DNA of 64,000 nucleotides from Takashimella koratensis (lineage: Eukaryota; Basidiomycota; Tremellomycetes; Trichosporonales; Tetragoniomycetaceae): the NCBI GenBank assembly GCA_003116875.1, contig BCKT01000019.1:186001-250000 (forward strand), written 5' to 3'. Below the pieces are notes generated by a model, which saw only the letters and a list, made by a program, of their open reading frames with translations, was not told the origin of the DNA and searched no databases. The position numbers and the translations under genes are program-made. Below, in pieces: positions 1 to 11,575 of this stretch; the stretch's first letter is position 1; each line of letters starts with the position of its first letter.

Positions 1-643
1 GAGAACGTACCTGAGGTCCGAGGGTGATCGCTGTTGGGGTCAGTAAAGTTGTGTCACGAGTCGGAGACACGCACCAGCGAAAAACAAAATCATGGAAGAA
101 ACAATCAACGTCTCGCCAAGAGTCAAAGTGTATCCAAAGTTCCTTCCGAGCCTAAATTGCCGACTACCAAGGTAGCCCGCGATCGCCGACGTCCATAGTT
201 GGAGTGGATCGTTACTGATCGCTCGAGCGAGGGAGCGTTTCACCCTGTGACCGTCAGCACTCGACACGAGCGCAGAGACGTAGGTGTGGACCTGGGGAAG
301 AGACTCACTTGTGTCGGATCCAGAACCAGAGGTTGAACAGCGTAAAGAGAGCGATACCTGCTGCGTAAAAGTAGGTCGCCGTTTGAGCGTACATCACATC
401 GGCCCAGTACCTAATCCCACGATTAGTTCCCATCGCAAAGTCACCGCCACAAAGCTCTGCCTTGGGTTACGCGCGCGATGTGGTTAAACAAGAGGTGTAG
501 ACTCACCAGTCGTGCCATTTCGAATTGAGAACTACACTCTGACATTCTTCTGCAGAGATCATATCGTCGCAAGTTGACATGTCGCGCATATCAGTCATGG
601 TGGCGAGCGCCGTTGGCGTCGCCATTGACGGTGCCTGTCCCAT
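1..643 (-). CDS. Ferric/cupric reductase-like membrane protein, N-terminal part (runs off the left edge)
   Basis: Spliced reading from the ATG at 643 gives a Met/Asp-rich N-terminus, then DWYWADVMYAQT and a first hydrophobic helix, a second exon boundary after IRHK, and a segment that includes GYTLTLGETL followed by another helix. I see exons at about 447-643, 309-444 or so, 75-244 and 11-30, with a GTACGT donor at the very edge, so most of the protein (heme helices, FAD and NADPH domains) lies outside. The order of N-terminal ectodomain, YWAD and first helix resembles fungal FRE-type metalloreductases, which reduce Fe(III) or Cu(II) at the plasma membrane. The start is fixed by an in-frame TGA just upstream. 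It diverges from a Ctr copper transporter, which fits a cupric reductase supplying Cu(I). The catalytic domains are not visible, so the family call is inferred. Confidence 0.6.
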
Positions 644-1099
644 GATACCTCAAGTTATTGGACGAGGTACAAGAGTACAAACCCAGCCTGTGAGATTGAG
701 AGAGGAGGTCGATGCATAGACTACCTCGTTCATGTCCGTGGCCTATATGTCAGAGAGCTGTGAAGGACAGACTTGCTTGGCACCCGCCTCGTGATGGGCG
801 GTGTCGATACCCTCTAGTCGAAATCAAGTCATCAACCAGTGAGATTCGGAGAATGAAATAAGAGCGCGCCAGTGAGGCCGTTTTAAAATCTCCGTAGGGA
901 GACTGCCTCGACTGAGTCTATTTAATCAAAGGCCTCATCTTGGTTGTCATTGGCCAACGCCCTGACACCGCTCCAAGATGTACTGTAGTTCGCCCAGACC
1001 TGTGTACCTTGGTGTATGGGTATAAAAGGAGGTCGAAGGCTTATCGCGCGCTCAAGAACGCCCAGGTTTATTTGTACCGGCCCCGTATAATCTGACAAG
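644..1099. promoter_or_regulatory. Shared divergent promoter between reductase and copper transporter
   Basis: This 456-bp gap separates the two start codons and has no convincing ORF. It must hold the promoters of both genes. A TATA element lies on the transporter side. I looked for copper-factor sites of the TTTGCTC type and did not see a convincing copy by eye. Confidence 0.55.
1021..1029 (+). promoter_or_regulatory. TATA box of the CTR gene
   Basis: TATAAAAGG sits 79 bp upstream of the CTR start codon, a normal distance for a strongly regulated fungal gene. Confidence 0.55.
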
Positions 1100-1896
1100 A
1101 TGGATATGAGCATGAGTATGGCGTCGACAATGAGTATGGCCGCGACTGCCACCGCCTCGGCTTCTGCGGCCGCTGCCTCCTCTACAGACAGTATGAGCGG
1201 CATGGACATGTCTTCGAGCTGCACCAGTGAGTCTGACCCCTCCTTTATCCCCTCGACCCTCCTCCCGTCCCCTCTCCCTGGCTCAGCTTCTGATCCACCC
1301 CCAGTCTCCATGCTCTGGAACTGGAACACCATCGGGTCCTGCTTCCTCTCCGAATCATGGTACATCAGCACCAAGGCCGAGTTTGGAGGCACAATTACAG
1401 GAATCTTCTTCCTATGCATGGCGATCGAGCTCGTCCGTCGGCTGGGAAGGGAGTATGATCGGCGACTTGTGCTTCAAAGTTCTATCCAGGTAAGCAGCTA
1501 GTGACTGAAGGAGGGGATAGGGGGAGAGTGTTGACTCGATTGCAGCTCGTAACCGACCCCAAGGTCGATGCGGACGGTGGTGTGGTCACGGTCAATACCA
1601 ACGCAGTACCTGTCCCGATCCCATGGATGCAACAAATCATCCGAGGTCTCTTCTATGGGTCGCAATTCACCGCCGCCTTCCTCGTGTAAGCCGTGACGTG
1701 ACGATGTGTTCCTTGAGACCCTACCTCGACCTCTGCTGAGACTGACGAATATAGAATGCTACTAGGCATGTACTTTAACGGTTTCGTACTCTTCGCTATC
1801 TTTCTCGGTCATACGGTCGGATACATTGTCTTTGGTCGAGACTTGGTCGGGATTGACGGGTCGAGTGTGGCCAATGATTCGGGATGCTGCTGCTGA
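1100..1896 (+). CDS. CTR: Ctr-family high-affinity copper transporter
   Basis: Four exons (1100-1226, 1305-1489, 1546-1685, 1755-1896) join in frame to 197 residues. The N-terminus carries methionine clusters (MDMSMSMASTMSM, then MSGMDMSSSC), which bind Cu(I) in this family. After ISMLWNWNTIGSCF comes the first membrane helix ending in ELVRR. A hydrophilic loop follows, then two closing helices with the family's helix-packing GMYFNG motif and a tail ending GYIVFGRD plus a terminal Cys-Cys-Cys. Ctr proteins form trimers that import Cu(I) across the plasma or vacuolar membrane. It shares a promoter region with a reductase that could supply Cu(I). All key family features are present, so the call is firm; plasma-membrane versus vacuolar location cannot be decided here. 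Confidence 0.9.
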
Positions 1897-2056
1897 GCAC
1901 GGCCCGACACTGGATGGCGACCTTGTATGTGCCTTGAACGTGAAGACGTGTGACCAGTCGGTACGAGTTGATGTGTTATGTATGTGTAGAGGAAATGCTC
2001 GAGGTATCATGCAAGGCGTTTAATACATGCAACATGAATGTGTTCGTGAAGGGTAA

Positions 2057-3145
2057 CTACTCCATCTTGGCCTGTCCATAAGTCAGCGCTAGCTCAATGT
2101 ACCCATAGCTTCCATGTGATCCGATTCTCACTCACATTGCTAAAATCCATCTCTGGGTGTTGTTTCTTGAACCGTTCAAAGACTTCTTGCTTCTTCAACT
2201 CGTCCGACGTTGGCTTGCCCATTGCTTTTTGCTGATTATCAAACTGTGTCAACCATCGTCAGCACGTACACATCGAGACAAGCAGCGGGCGCGGCAAGGG
2301 GCAAGGGCAAGGGGGCCAAGGGACGCAAAGGTCAGGGAGAGGGTGGAGTCAGACACTCGCCATCATCTTCTCAACGATCCCACGAGTCGCACCGTCCAAA
2401 TCGGAAAGTTTAGAATTCTCAGGCTGGATCTTGGTCGTATCGATCTTTGGGTGGTGAGTGAGAACGTGTGGCCACCATTGGTGTGACCCGATCCGCCCGC
2501 TACCAAGGTTAGCTGGGACGTAGCTCGAATGAGATCTCAGAGGGTGGAGAGGGAGAAGTGAAAGAGACTACTCACGATGCCTTCTCGAGCTCAAACGTCA
2601 ATACCGAGTTTTCTGGTGTCGTTAGCACAAATACTCACGAGACACCTCGCTCAGTATTTAGCCCACTCACCAATGGTCCAGCTCGACTCGTCCTTTGCAA
2701 TCTCATTGAACAAGTCTCCTTCCAAGATCGGCTCTGTCGCTCCCTTCACCTGCACCTACAGGTCCATCAACACCAGCACCAGCAATTGCAACGGCAGCTA
2801 CTGCCAGAACACCTTTGACCCCTTGCCGTGATACCTGACCCACCTTGAGTCGCTTGCGCTCCATGAGGACGACGAGGTCGCGCGACTTGGTACCCTGCGG
2901 CAGAGGGACGGAGACGGAGACTGTCCCGAGGTCTTGTGTCCACGAGTAAGGCAACGCTGATCGTGGGCGGGAGAAAGGAAGACTGGTCAGCAAGGGGAAC
3001 AAGAGCTAGGGCGGTGATGGTGATGACGGGGTTATGGGTGGTGGGGAGTTGACTCACTGGCTTGCTCGTCCCTCTCCCTCTGCCTCTCCTTGGCATCAAA
3101 CGCCTCCTGTTCCTCTTTGCTCAACTTGTCGTAATCTGAAGACAT
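2057..3145 (-). CDS. NUDC: NudC-family CS-domain protein (nuclear migration/dynein co-chaperone)
   Basis: The first exon reads [20 protein letters not shown], a charged helix typical of fungal NudC. It splices to [19 protein letters not shown] and [19 protein letters not shown], the opening strands of a CS (p23/Hsp20-like) domain. Further exons give [20 protein letters not shown] and, after a last intron, the tail [12 protein letters not shown] before TAG at 2057-2059. This order (N-terminal helix, CS domain, acidic/lysine C-terminal helix ending in HPEMDFS) is the NudC pattern. NudC acts with Hsp90 and the dynein/Lis1 pathway in nuclear positioning. It is transcribed divergently from the SUMO ligase gene, 235 bp apart. 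Internal exon borders between 2250 and 2840 were not all resolved. Confidence 0.85.
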
Positions 3146-3380
3146 TGTGCTTGGTGTCTGGTGAAGGAGTGGTGAATAGTAAAGGGTGAATCTCCTCCAC
3201 TCCCACTCAGGGTCTGGGTTGATTCATCCACCTACACCATAATTTCTCGAATCTCAAATCGGGACGCAATCTTCTCCTCCTCTCACCTCACCGCTCTTCC
3301 TCACCTACCTCTTACCCATATTACCCACCTCCACGCATCCAGTCTCTGGCCGCACGGCCTAGCTGACTGACCTGCTCAAC

Positions 3381-6300
3381 ATGGCGGGTTCATCCCAAAC
3401 ATGGGCCGACTTTGATGTACGTTGCTTCGCCACTGCTCCGGGCCTCCTCTCCCGTCCCGTCCCGTCCAACTACCCCCATATACTTCTCCCTCCCTCCTCC
3501 CTGCCCCTGCTCACCTCCTCTAGCGGTTCACCAAAGATACGATACCTCGACAGACGATCCCAATCCTCCGTCAGTTCGCCGAGCGCGTCACTACCGTCGG
3601 ACACGTTCCAGTCAATCTTCGAAGTCAAGAGCGCAAATCCGAGCTCGTATCAAAGTACGTCGCATGAGTCTAGATCCGACCATGCCATCCGTCCTGATAC
3701 CATCCCACCCACCCGATTGTCTATACCTCACTTCTACCACTCCCCACTCCCTCATGCTCTTCGCTGACATCACCCATCAAAGAGTTCAAGGCGGGTTCAA
3801 CATCATGAAAGCGCGAAACGATACCCAATCTTACCTCGCTGTCCGACAAGCTTGTGAAGCGATTATTGGCCCTAGTCGGTTCGAACATCGATACGGTCAA
3901 GTCTCAGCTGCTCCTCCTCCTACATTCGGCGGTGTCCCCAACATTCAACGCAACAACTGTGAGTGAAGTCTAATTTGGGTCTATCTTGCTGATGAGAGTA
4001 GCGGGTTACGGCGGGGCAGGAGCCGGTCCCTCTCGCGCAGGATGGCAATCCCATAGTCAACCAACGGCTTACGCACGTACGTTTAACTCAAAAGTCGAGC
4101 TGATAAGTAGGCGCGTCACCGACGTTGCAAGATTGGAAGAGCAGCCCCATGTGGAAACCTGTCAAGGCATTGACAAACATGGACATGTTGCCAGGTACGT
4201 CATGGTCAAGGCCCCGCTCATCCGTAAGATATCGCATCAAACGAGGACTCGAGATTGCGGAGGGAACGCAAGACGCATTTCTCCCTTCCAACCGATGTCA
4301 TCGAGAAGCTAAACCATTCAAAGTAAGTCGAGGTCTTGACCCAGCTGACGCCAGATCCAACCCCAACTCGACACCGCACTACTCTATCCGCCTCTTCTGC
4401 GCATCGTCAGACTACTTTCGCGCTCCTAGCTTACCCATCACTACCGCCAATCAGCACATCACAAACCGAAACGTCCCAATAGAGTACCCGTCCAATCCCG
4501 ACGCCTCGGTCGACGAGTACGCCGTCCCGTTCAAGGAGAGGGGTCTGCGAGGGAAAGCTGGAAGCGCGCCGCCTCTGGATCTGGACAAGAGTCACAAGGG
4601 GCTGATTCGGATAGCAGGGAGGATGGCGAGTTTGGTAGTGGGTCACACGGGGCCAACAGTTGGCAAGAAGAAGGATCAGTCAAAGGTGGGCGAGAGCGTC
4701 GAGCTCGAGCTGATGGAAGAAATTCTGGTATCAAGTTGTTTTCACAGAGATCACGACGACAGAAGAGTTGTTGGTAAAGTTGACCGCGCTTGTCCCGACA
4801 GACGTGGACGAGGCGATTGCGACGAGTGAGTAGGCGATAATGTGACTCTTGAGCGCACCGCTGATATCACAGTGCGGCGGAGAGCGGAAGAAGACGACGA
4901 TATCGAGTTTGGCATCTCAACATTGTCCCTCAGAGATCCAGTAAGTCTTATCGCTTGGTCTAATGTTGACCCTAAGCTCGCCGGGATGCGAATCACCAAA
5001 CCTATCCGATCATCAAAGTGCACACATTCGCAGTGTTTCGACGCGAGGTGGTGGCTCGAGAGTAATCGAACACACCCCCAGTTCTTGTGTCCCCACTGCA
5101 ATCGAAGTCTCAACTTTGATGATATCATCTGCGACGGGTAAGCTGCCCACCTGGATCACAGCTAACATCCCCAGGTACTTCTTGTCCATCCTGCATGCCG
5201 TACCCGACGAGGTCGACGAGGTTGTGCTCGAGCCCACGGGGGAGTGGCACACCGAGGACAACAAGTACGCTTCGGCGGGCTGGGCAGCGGCTCATGCGCC
5301 TGCTGGCGCGCCGGCCCCGGCAGCTCCAGTAGCGAATGGCAACTCAACGGCGATGAAGCGTGAGCGATCCGGTTCAGCCGACTCTGAGAACGCTGTGAAG
5401 CGCTCTGCGATCGAAATTCTCTCCGACGACTCGGAGGATGAAGTGCCCCTTCGCCGAGCAGCTCAAACTTCTGCACCCCCTGCCTCATCCGTACGCCAAC
5501 CCAGTACCTCTTCTGCTCCCACTGTACCGCCCGTCCCATCGACATCTCGCCCACCGATCCAGTCCCGCCCATCGGACGCAGACGGAGTCATTGACCTCAC
5601 CCTCTCGTCCGACGAAGAGGACGACGAGCCTGTCCGCCCACCCCCATCGACCACCGCGGCTCGACTCCGGGCACACGGTCTCCTCGAACGCCGCAGCCCC
5701 AGCAGCCTCGAATACGGTGAGATCCGATCCAACGGTACACGCGGTGACGACGAAGAAGGAATGGGATCAGAGAATGACGACGAAGAAGACCAGCCGCCAT
5801 ATTTTCGGCCGCCTGGCGTCGGCGGAACCAGTCGAAACGTCGTCGGCGACTGGATTCCTACTCGGACGACTAATGCCGAGGCCGCCGCTCGGGAAGATAG
5901 GTTAAGTGGTGCTTCGATGAGTGAGACCGATGAGGCTCTCTCGGTACCTCAACAACCTCCCGTCGCATCACCGTTGAAGATCCACTCCCGACCATCTGCC
6001 AACGGGTCGGGGCCAGGGTACACCGGTCCAAGTTTTACATCTCGCCCAATGAGCTCGGGGTTTGGATCGGGATCAGGGTCGCTCAGTCCATTTGCAGCTA
6101 CCGCAGCTGCGGGACCTAGTTTCACACCGACCAACGGACACGGACACAGCAGCAGTAGTTTCGCCGGTCCAGCTCGGAGCGGTCGAAACGCGCTAGGCGA
6201 TCGGGCTAGCCGGGAGAGCTCGAGTAGTAGCTCGAGTACCGGTCGGATCATGTTACGTATCGATCGATCAAAATTAGGTCCACACAACGTTACCGCTTCG

Positions 6301-6708
6301 TCAAGTGCGAGCGGGATCAACAGTCCTCTTTCACTTGGTTCATTACTCAATTCAAATCAAGCCACGCCACCGGTCGGAGCGACGTCACCCTCGCTCTCGC
6401 CGTCACCGATGACCCCGGGCATGGGAAATTCAACCACCACTCGTGCGATGAATCCCCAGTCTGCATCGATCGGCGGTGGGCCAGGAGGAAACATTGGACC
6501 GACATTTGGGACATTTGGAACGACGCAATCAATCCCACCTCCTCGAAACGCACCTCAGTTTACCGTTCGCCCACCTACGTACCAAGACCTCGAGACGCCA
6601 CAACCCAGTTCGGCTACTTCGTCTAGAGATTATCGCGAATCGGTATGGTACGACGCTGATGAGAACTTGGATGAACTCACGTCTTCCGACGAGTTTGAAT
6701 ACGAGTAG
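3381..6708 (+). CDS. SIZ1: Siz/PIAS-type SUMO E3 ligase
   Basis: A multi-exon gene starting MAGSSQTWADFD. Middle exons give a PINIT domain (around 4150-4680) with IRLFCASSDYFRAP and VPFKERGLRGKAGSAPPLDL. An SP-RING follows (about 4980-5137), with ligands in CTHSQCFDARWW and FLCPHCNRSL, then DDIICDG; the exon border there is a 37-nt intron (5138-5174). The long last exon (5175-6708) is Ser/Pro-rich and holds two SUMO-interacting motif candidates, AIEILSDDSEDE and VIDLTLSSDEEDDE, each followed by acidic residues. Siz/PIAS proteins direct Ubc9-dependent SUMO transfer, with PINIT and SP-RING placing substrate and E2. I could not see a clear SAP DNA-binding motif at the N-terminus, where the exon borders are least certain. 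The product call is strong; the exact 5' exon map is not. Confidence 0.88.
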
Positions 6709-7008
6709 TCACAACCCTTGTTCACCCCTCACCTTCTCCCATGATACTCCTATTGCTCAGTTTCCGCTTCCGTTCCACTGGTCCCTTGTGCACGCCTTTG
6801 GTTCTTCGTACTAGTCTTTGTTGTACAAACCCCTTCATGTCGTTTCAGAATGAGCAAACAAGTACACACACCAGAGCAGTGTTTGATTATATGTACAATG
6901 CATGGAACATGAAGGTATCTCTAGATTACGACTTGATTCTGCCTCTCTTCTGAGCGTGAGCGGGGAGCGCGCGAGGCCTGCGTCGTGAACTCGCCGATCA
7001 ATATCGGG
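6709..7008. other. Convergent intergenic region
   Basis: This 300-bp stretch lies between the 3' ends of the SUMO ligase and serine dehydratase genes. It should contain both polyadenylation regions; I see nothing else in it. Confidence 0.5.
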
Positions 7009-9824
7009 TTAGCATGCGGGAGATGCTGGAGGTAGGTTAGCTTCTGGACCTTTACCAGCCAGTGTTAAGACGCAACTCACACAATGGGATCTTGACCGAT
7101 GTCTAGCACATACGCAGGTGTCAGCTAGTGTACATTATTCACCTTTGCTAGACTCACCGCCAACCCAGCCAAACTCGTCTCTTTGTCTATAGTAAGCAGA
7201 CCGTCAGCACCCTTTCCTCACCCTCACGACGTCGCGGAAGCTCTTGTATCGGCGTCACTTACAATGGCTGTGCATATCCAGCGCTGTTGTTCGACAAGCC
7301 TCGATCGCTTCGTCCAGCCTGTATCCTATCAGCTCTAATACCTTCACCTTTCCCTTCCCGAGTCTCGCGACTCGCTCAAGGCCATCATAGGTAACGTACG
7401 AGACCGTGTGACCGCCCGAGGTCGCCAAAGCCAGCTGCGCTGCAGTTACCGCCTTGACCGCTAGGTCGGTATATATCAGCTCAAATCTCTCAATAATTAC
7501 AACGACTTGACTCACCGCCTAGAGAGTTGCGCTCGATACAAGGGATCTGAACAAGGCCCCCGAGGGGGTCACAAGTGAGCCCAAGGCTAAGGAGACGAGC
7601 ACAGCGCGTCAGTACAGCACTAGCCCGTCGTGTGTTTCGCAGTATCTCACTTGTGTCTAAGAACTAGTCAGCGACCCAACGACTGACAGCCACGACCGGT
7701 CCTACTCACTCAATACCTATCTCAGCTGCTTGGAGGATCACCGCAGGTTCGGCTCCGAGACACGCTGCCATTCCTGCCGCCTGCCCCGGGTCAGCTCGCA
7801 CACCTCAATCAAACAGAGCTGACCACCTCTTTCGCGCCTCTACTCACCGCCATTGAACACGCAACACCGACCTCGGCCATGCATCCGCCTTCAGCCGCGG
7901 AGATGGTGGCGCCTCTCTTGAACAGCATACCAACAGCTACGTGTCCAGGTCAGTCCAGGTGTCAAACATTTCGTAAGTCTCAAGCTAGTGCCAGAGTGAT
8001 CCAGGCTTGGGTTGAAGGCACGTACCAGATGCTGTAAGGAGAAAGGTCATGATACTAGGCACATGGTTAGTCGGCGTTCTTAGATGCAAGGGCTGAGAGC
8101 CGACTCACTCGCGCTCTGGGTCCTGAGAGATGAACTCGGTGACGTATTTCAGCGTGGCTGGGATGACACCGGCAGCTCCGTTGGTCCTGGTCTTGTCAGC
8201 GCGTCACCAACAGAGACACGTCCAGGCTTATCAACTCACGGGGCAGTGACGACCCTTCCGCCCGACGCATTCACTTCGTTGACCTACATTCGTGTCAGCC
8301 TCCTATCTTGCCATCGGCAGATCAGTAAGCTCACCGCGATAGCCATGCAACTCAGATACTCGATCCCAGGAAACACCGGTGTCTTCCTAAGCGGCACGAG
8401 CCTCAAGGCATGATCTGCTCTCCCGACCCGTTTTGCGATCCCCTTCTCTGACCCATTGGACGCCAACACCTTGGTCCCGTCTTCCGACACCTGCGATCCT
8501 GGTCCAAGCGGCGGGGACGAGTCTATACCGGGTCCTGGAACTTCGACGGTTGGGTAGAACCCTGTCTGAAGGCGACGGTAGAGGGCCGGAGCGCGACGTC
8601 GGACATGTAGACCGCCAGGGAGGTGGGTGTCGGTCGATGTCACACCGGTGCGGATACAGCTGTCCATCACGTCCCACACTGGTATCCATCAGCGTCTCTC
8701 CACGTCCCGCACATGAAGTTGAAGAGATGCCTCACTCACATTTGTGCAACCCATCTCGAATCTGCTCGGGCGACCTAAACGCCAGCTCGTTCTCCCATAC
8801 CACTTGTCCGATGGTCAAGTTCTCCCTCTGACAGATATCCAGCAGCTCGCTTGCCGTCGCGAAGAGGTACTTTGGGCGTTTACTCATCTGCTCCTGCTCG
8901 CTTGACGGCTGAAATGCGCTGCCTTGTTCCGTAGAGGAGGTCGACTCGGTGGATGAGTCCGCGAGTGGGCTGGGGAGACCGGGGAGCTCGGAGCTCAAAC
9001 CGTGGGTCTGGTCACGACGTGATGGCTCGGCCTCGGACGCTTTCAAATCCCGGTAATACAAGTTCTCAGCCGTCTGCGTCTCCTTGTTCACCTGCGATGA
9101 CGTTCAGTACGGGTCTAAACTGACGACTCACGACAAAACCACCACCGACGGAAAAGTACTCGTTGGTCGCCATCATATCGCCCTTGGCGTCAAACACGGT
9201 GAACCGAAGTCCGTTCGGATGCGCGGGCAACGGATTCAAGTGCCATGTCTACTCGACGTCAGTGTCTACCCAACCCCAACAATCACTCACCATATCCTTC
9301 TCGAGATCAAACTTTACTCTAGCCGCACCTCCATCCAAACCCAGCGTGACCTCGCCTACCTCTCTAACTTCATCCATCACCTTCCCCAAGCGGCCGACCT
9401 GGACACTCTCTGGATCCTCGCCCATGAGCCCCAACAATACCGCGTGGGGGGTCATATGTCCCATCCCTGTCGCCGCGAGCGAGCCGTGTAGCGAGACCTT
9501 CAGGGAGTGGATTCGGTCATGCAGCGCCGCGGGGAGTGAGTATGTGAAGATCTTGGCAGCCCTGTTACGTGTGAGCTCTGTGAGTAAGGACGGGCCTCAC
9601 CGCATAGGACCGACGGTGTGGCTGCTGCTAGGCCCGATACCGATGGAGAACAAGTCAAATGTCGAGATGACCGCGTGTTCGGCACGAGGTTGGTCTGCGC
9701 CCGGACGCTGGGAAGGGGGCAGGTCGGCGGTGTCCGGCTTGAACTGGGTGATCGCGGAGAACGACCGCAGCGGGGTGAGGGGAGAGGAGAGAGATGGGAT
9801 AGTTCTGAGCGCGGGGAGGGCCAT
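7009..9824 (-). CDS. Iron-sulfur L-serine dehydratase (L-serine ammonia-lyase)
   Basis: The start at 9824 opens [19 protein letters not shown], a likely mitochondrial presequence. It is followed by [20 protein letters not shown], the N-terminal signature of SdaA-type enzymes. Many small exons follow. Near 7860-7930 comes [20 protein letters not shown], then downstream [23 protein letters not shown] and [10 protein letters not shown]. These hold the cysteines that bind the catalytic 4Fe-4S cluster in this family, which converts serine to pyruvate and ammonia without PLP. Joining the last two introns by their signals gives a tail VKIPLSSPAC and TAA at 7009-7011, so the last residue is cysteine. 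Beta-like and alpha-like domains are fused in one chain. At least ten introns are implied, some ambiguous. Confidence 0.85.
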
Positions 9825-10496
9825 CAGAGGGATCCGAGAAGGTGTATATCGCAAAGCGCGACTCGCTCGAAACTGTGGAGGATCAGCTCGGTGACGCCAT
9901 GCTAATATGCTGGAAGACCACTGACCATGGCAGTGGTGCGCTTCATGGTGTAGGAGGTACCCGTATGACGCGGCTAGAGACAGCAAGAGGGGTTGAGAGG
10001 GAGGCCAAAGTTGGACAGTGGGAAGCAAATGTTCATATAGTAGCCAAGAGGGGAGGGCGGACGGGTCCGCCGCCGGTGTTGCGCCCGCCTTGCACAACGA
10101 AAAGGGGGATCCGGTGACCCCTCGGACTGCTCTCTGCCTGTTCTTCCCGTTTTCCAACCCGCCTTGGACCTGTCTCGACCCGTGATGATTGATTTTCCAA
10201 CGGTCCGTGGCTGAGAATGGATTTGTTGGAAAATGACCCAACCACGAATATTGTTTATTTTCCAATCGGACGAGGCGATAAGCTGGTCAAATGGCCAATG
10301 ACAATAACCAGATAGGAAATCATCTCGGCGAGGCGAAAGGGCAAGGGGAGGGAGGATACGTCCCTTGCAGCTCCCTACACGCGCTTGTGGACGACCAATG
10401 CATCAACATGAAAACTGACTCGTGTGTGTGGATTGATGATATACAGTGCTCGAGCATTGGCAACCCTCCTTTCGTTATCATGCTCGCATAACCAGA
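9825..10496. other. 5' region of the serine dehydratase gene and 3' flank of SGT1
   Basis: No convincing gene. The reading frame of the dehydratase stays open for about 440 bp upstream of its likely start, but that sequence has no family similarity and no mitochondrial-type start. The stretch holds the TTTTCCAA cluster described separately. Confidence 0.4.
10150..10265. promoter_or_regulatory. Cluster of four TTTTCCAA motifs upstream of serine dehydratase
   Basis: The octamer occurs at 10150-10157, 10193-10200 and 10258-10265 on the plus strand and at 10226-10233 as its complement TTGGAAAA. Four copies in 116 bp of fairly GC-rich DNA, about 330-440 bp upstream of the start codon, look like transcription-factor sites. 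The factor is unknown to me. Confidence 0.4.
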
Positions 10497-11575
10497 TCAC
10501 ATCTTCATCTCGTACATGCCATCAGGCGGGCGCACGGGCGTCGTCTCTGCGCCTTATCAGCGACTCCGTCTACAGACTGAGGCCGCTATCCCAACCTCAA
10601 GCACTCACCTTGGCCAACCTTATTCCAATCAACGCTAAGCGCTGTTCCCCCGCTCTCGGTGTAGCTTTTGATCATGGCTCGTTTCGTGTTCTCGTCGCCG
10701 TTGGCATACAATTCGTTGAAGAACTTCTGCAGCGCGGCGTCTCCTCCAGCATTCTGTGTGCCAAGCCAGCGATACAAGTGAAGACATCGGAATCAGTATA
10801 CGAGTCGCTCACTTTCCATTGTCTCTTGCTCCAAATCATTATCTCACTCACCGGGTCTTTCAACTCGTCCTCGTCCTCGTCCAAGACAAGGGCGTCCCAG
10901 TTCTTGCGTAATTTCGGTCCCGCTTGCCGAGACGGTCCGCCTACCTGTGTCGCCGATGAGCCACCGCCTGCGAGCCTCGTGATCGTGTAAGGATCGAGAT
11001 TGTCCAACGCTGCTGCTGGAGTCGCGGCTGTAGTTGCTTGATTCGTAGTAGGCCTCGTCGCTAGCGGCACGGTGCGAACGGGTCCTCCGATGGAAATCAA
11101 CGCTGGCCATTGGACAGGCTCCGCTTTGACCAGCCGCAACTCGATCTGTAATGTCAGTCAAGCATTATCATCTCCTGCTGTCCTGCTGACCCACCTTTGT
11201 ACCCAGAACCCGCTCCGTGGACTCGGACGGAATGATTGTTCCTGCCAATGGGAATCGAAACGATCGCGCCTCTGCCCCCGTGATCTCAGGCAGCTCGATG
11301 ATGACCTGCCACGACGCATGAGCTTCCCCCACACGTCGTTCACAGACCAATGTCTCCCCAAGTCACTCCACGTACATGGTCGGTATGGTAGTCGACATTG
11401 ACCGCCTCGCGCTGCGGCGCCTGGCCATAGCCCTTGACGTAGATCGAAGCGATGAGCTCGGTCGGGGTTTGGTAATAGTCGTGCCTGGGCGCGGTCAGAG
11501 AGGGAGCATGGTACGCAGCCACCGCTAATGGACGTACCGCGGGAGCTCGGTCAAGTCAGTGGATACGCCCGTCAT
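10497..11575 (-). CDS. SGT1: SGT1-like Hsp90 co-chaperone (CS plus SGS domains, no TPR)
   Basis: The protein opens MTGVSTDLTELPR and splices directly into HDYYQTPTELIASIYVKGYG, the first strand of a CS domain, followed by VIELPEITGAEARSFRFPL and LRLVKAEPVQWPAL. After a linker comes the SGS domain: KNWDALVLDEDEDELKDP, GDAALQKFFNELYANGDENT, KRAMIKSYTESGGTALSVDW. The last exon gives ETTPVRPPDGMYEMKM and TGA at 10497-10499. SGT1 links Hsp90 to Skp1/kinetochore and innate-type receptor clients. Yeast and plant SGT1 begin with a TPR domain, which is absent here: the CS domain starts about 15 residues in, and the 5' flank shows no TPR exon. Splices at the first and last introns are in frame, which supports the model. 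Confidence 0.87.
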
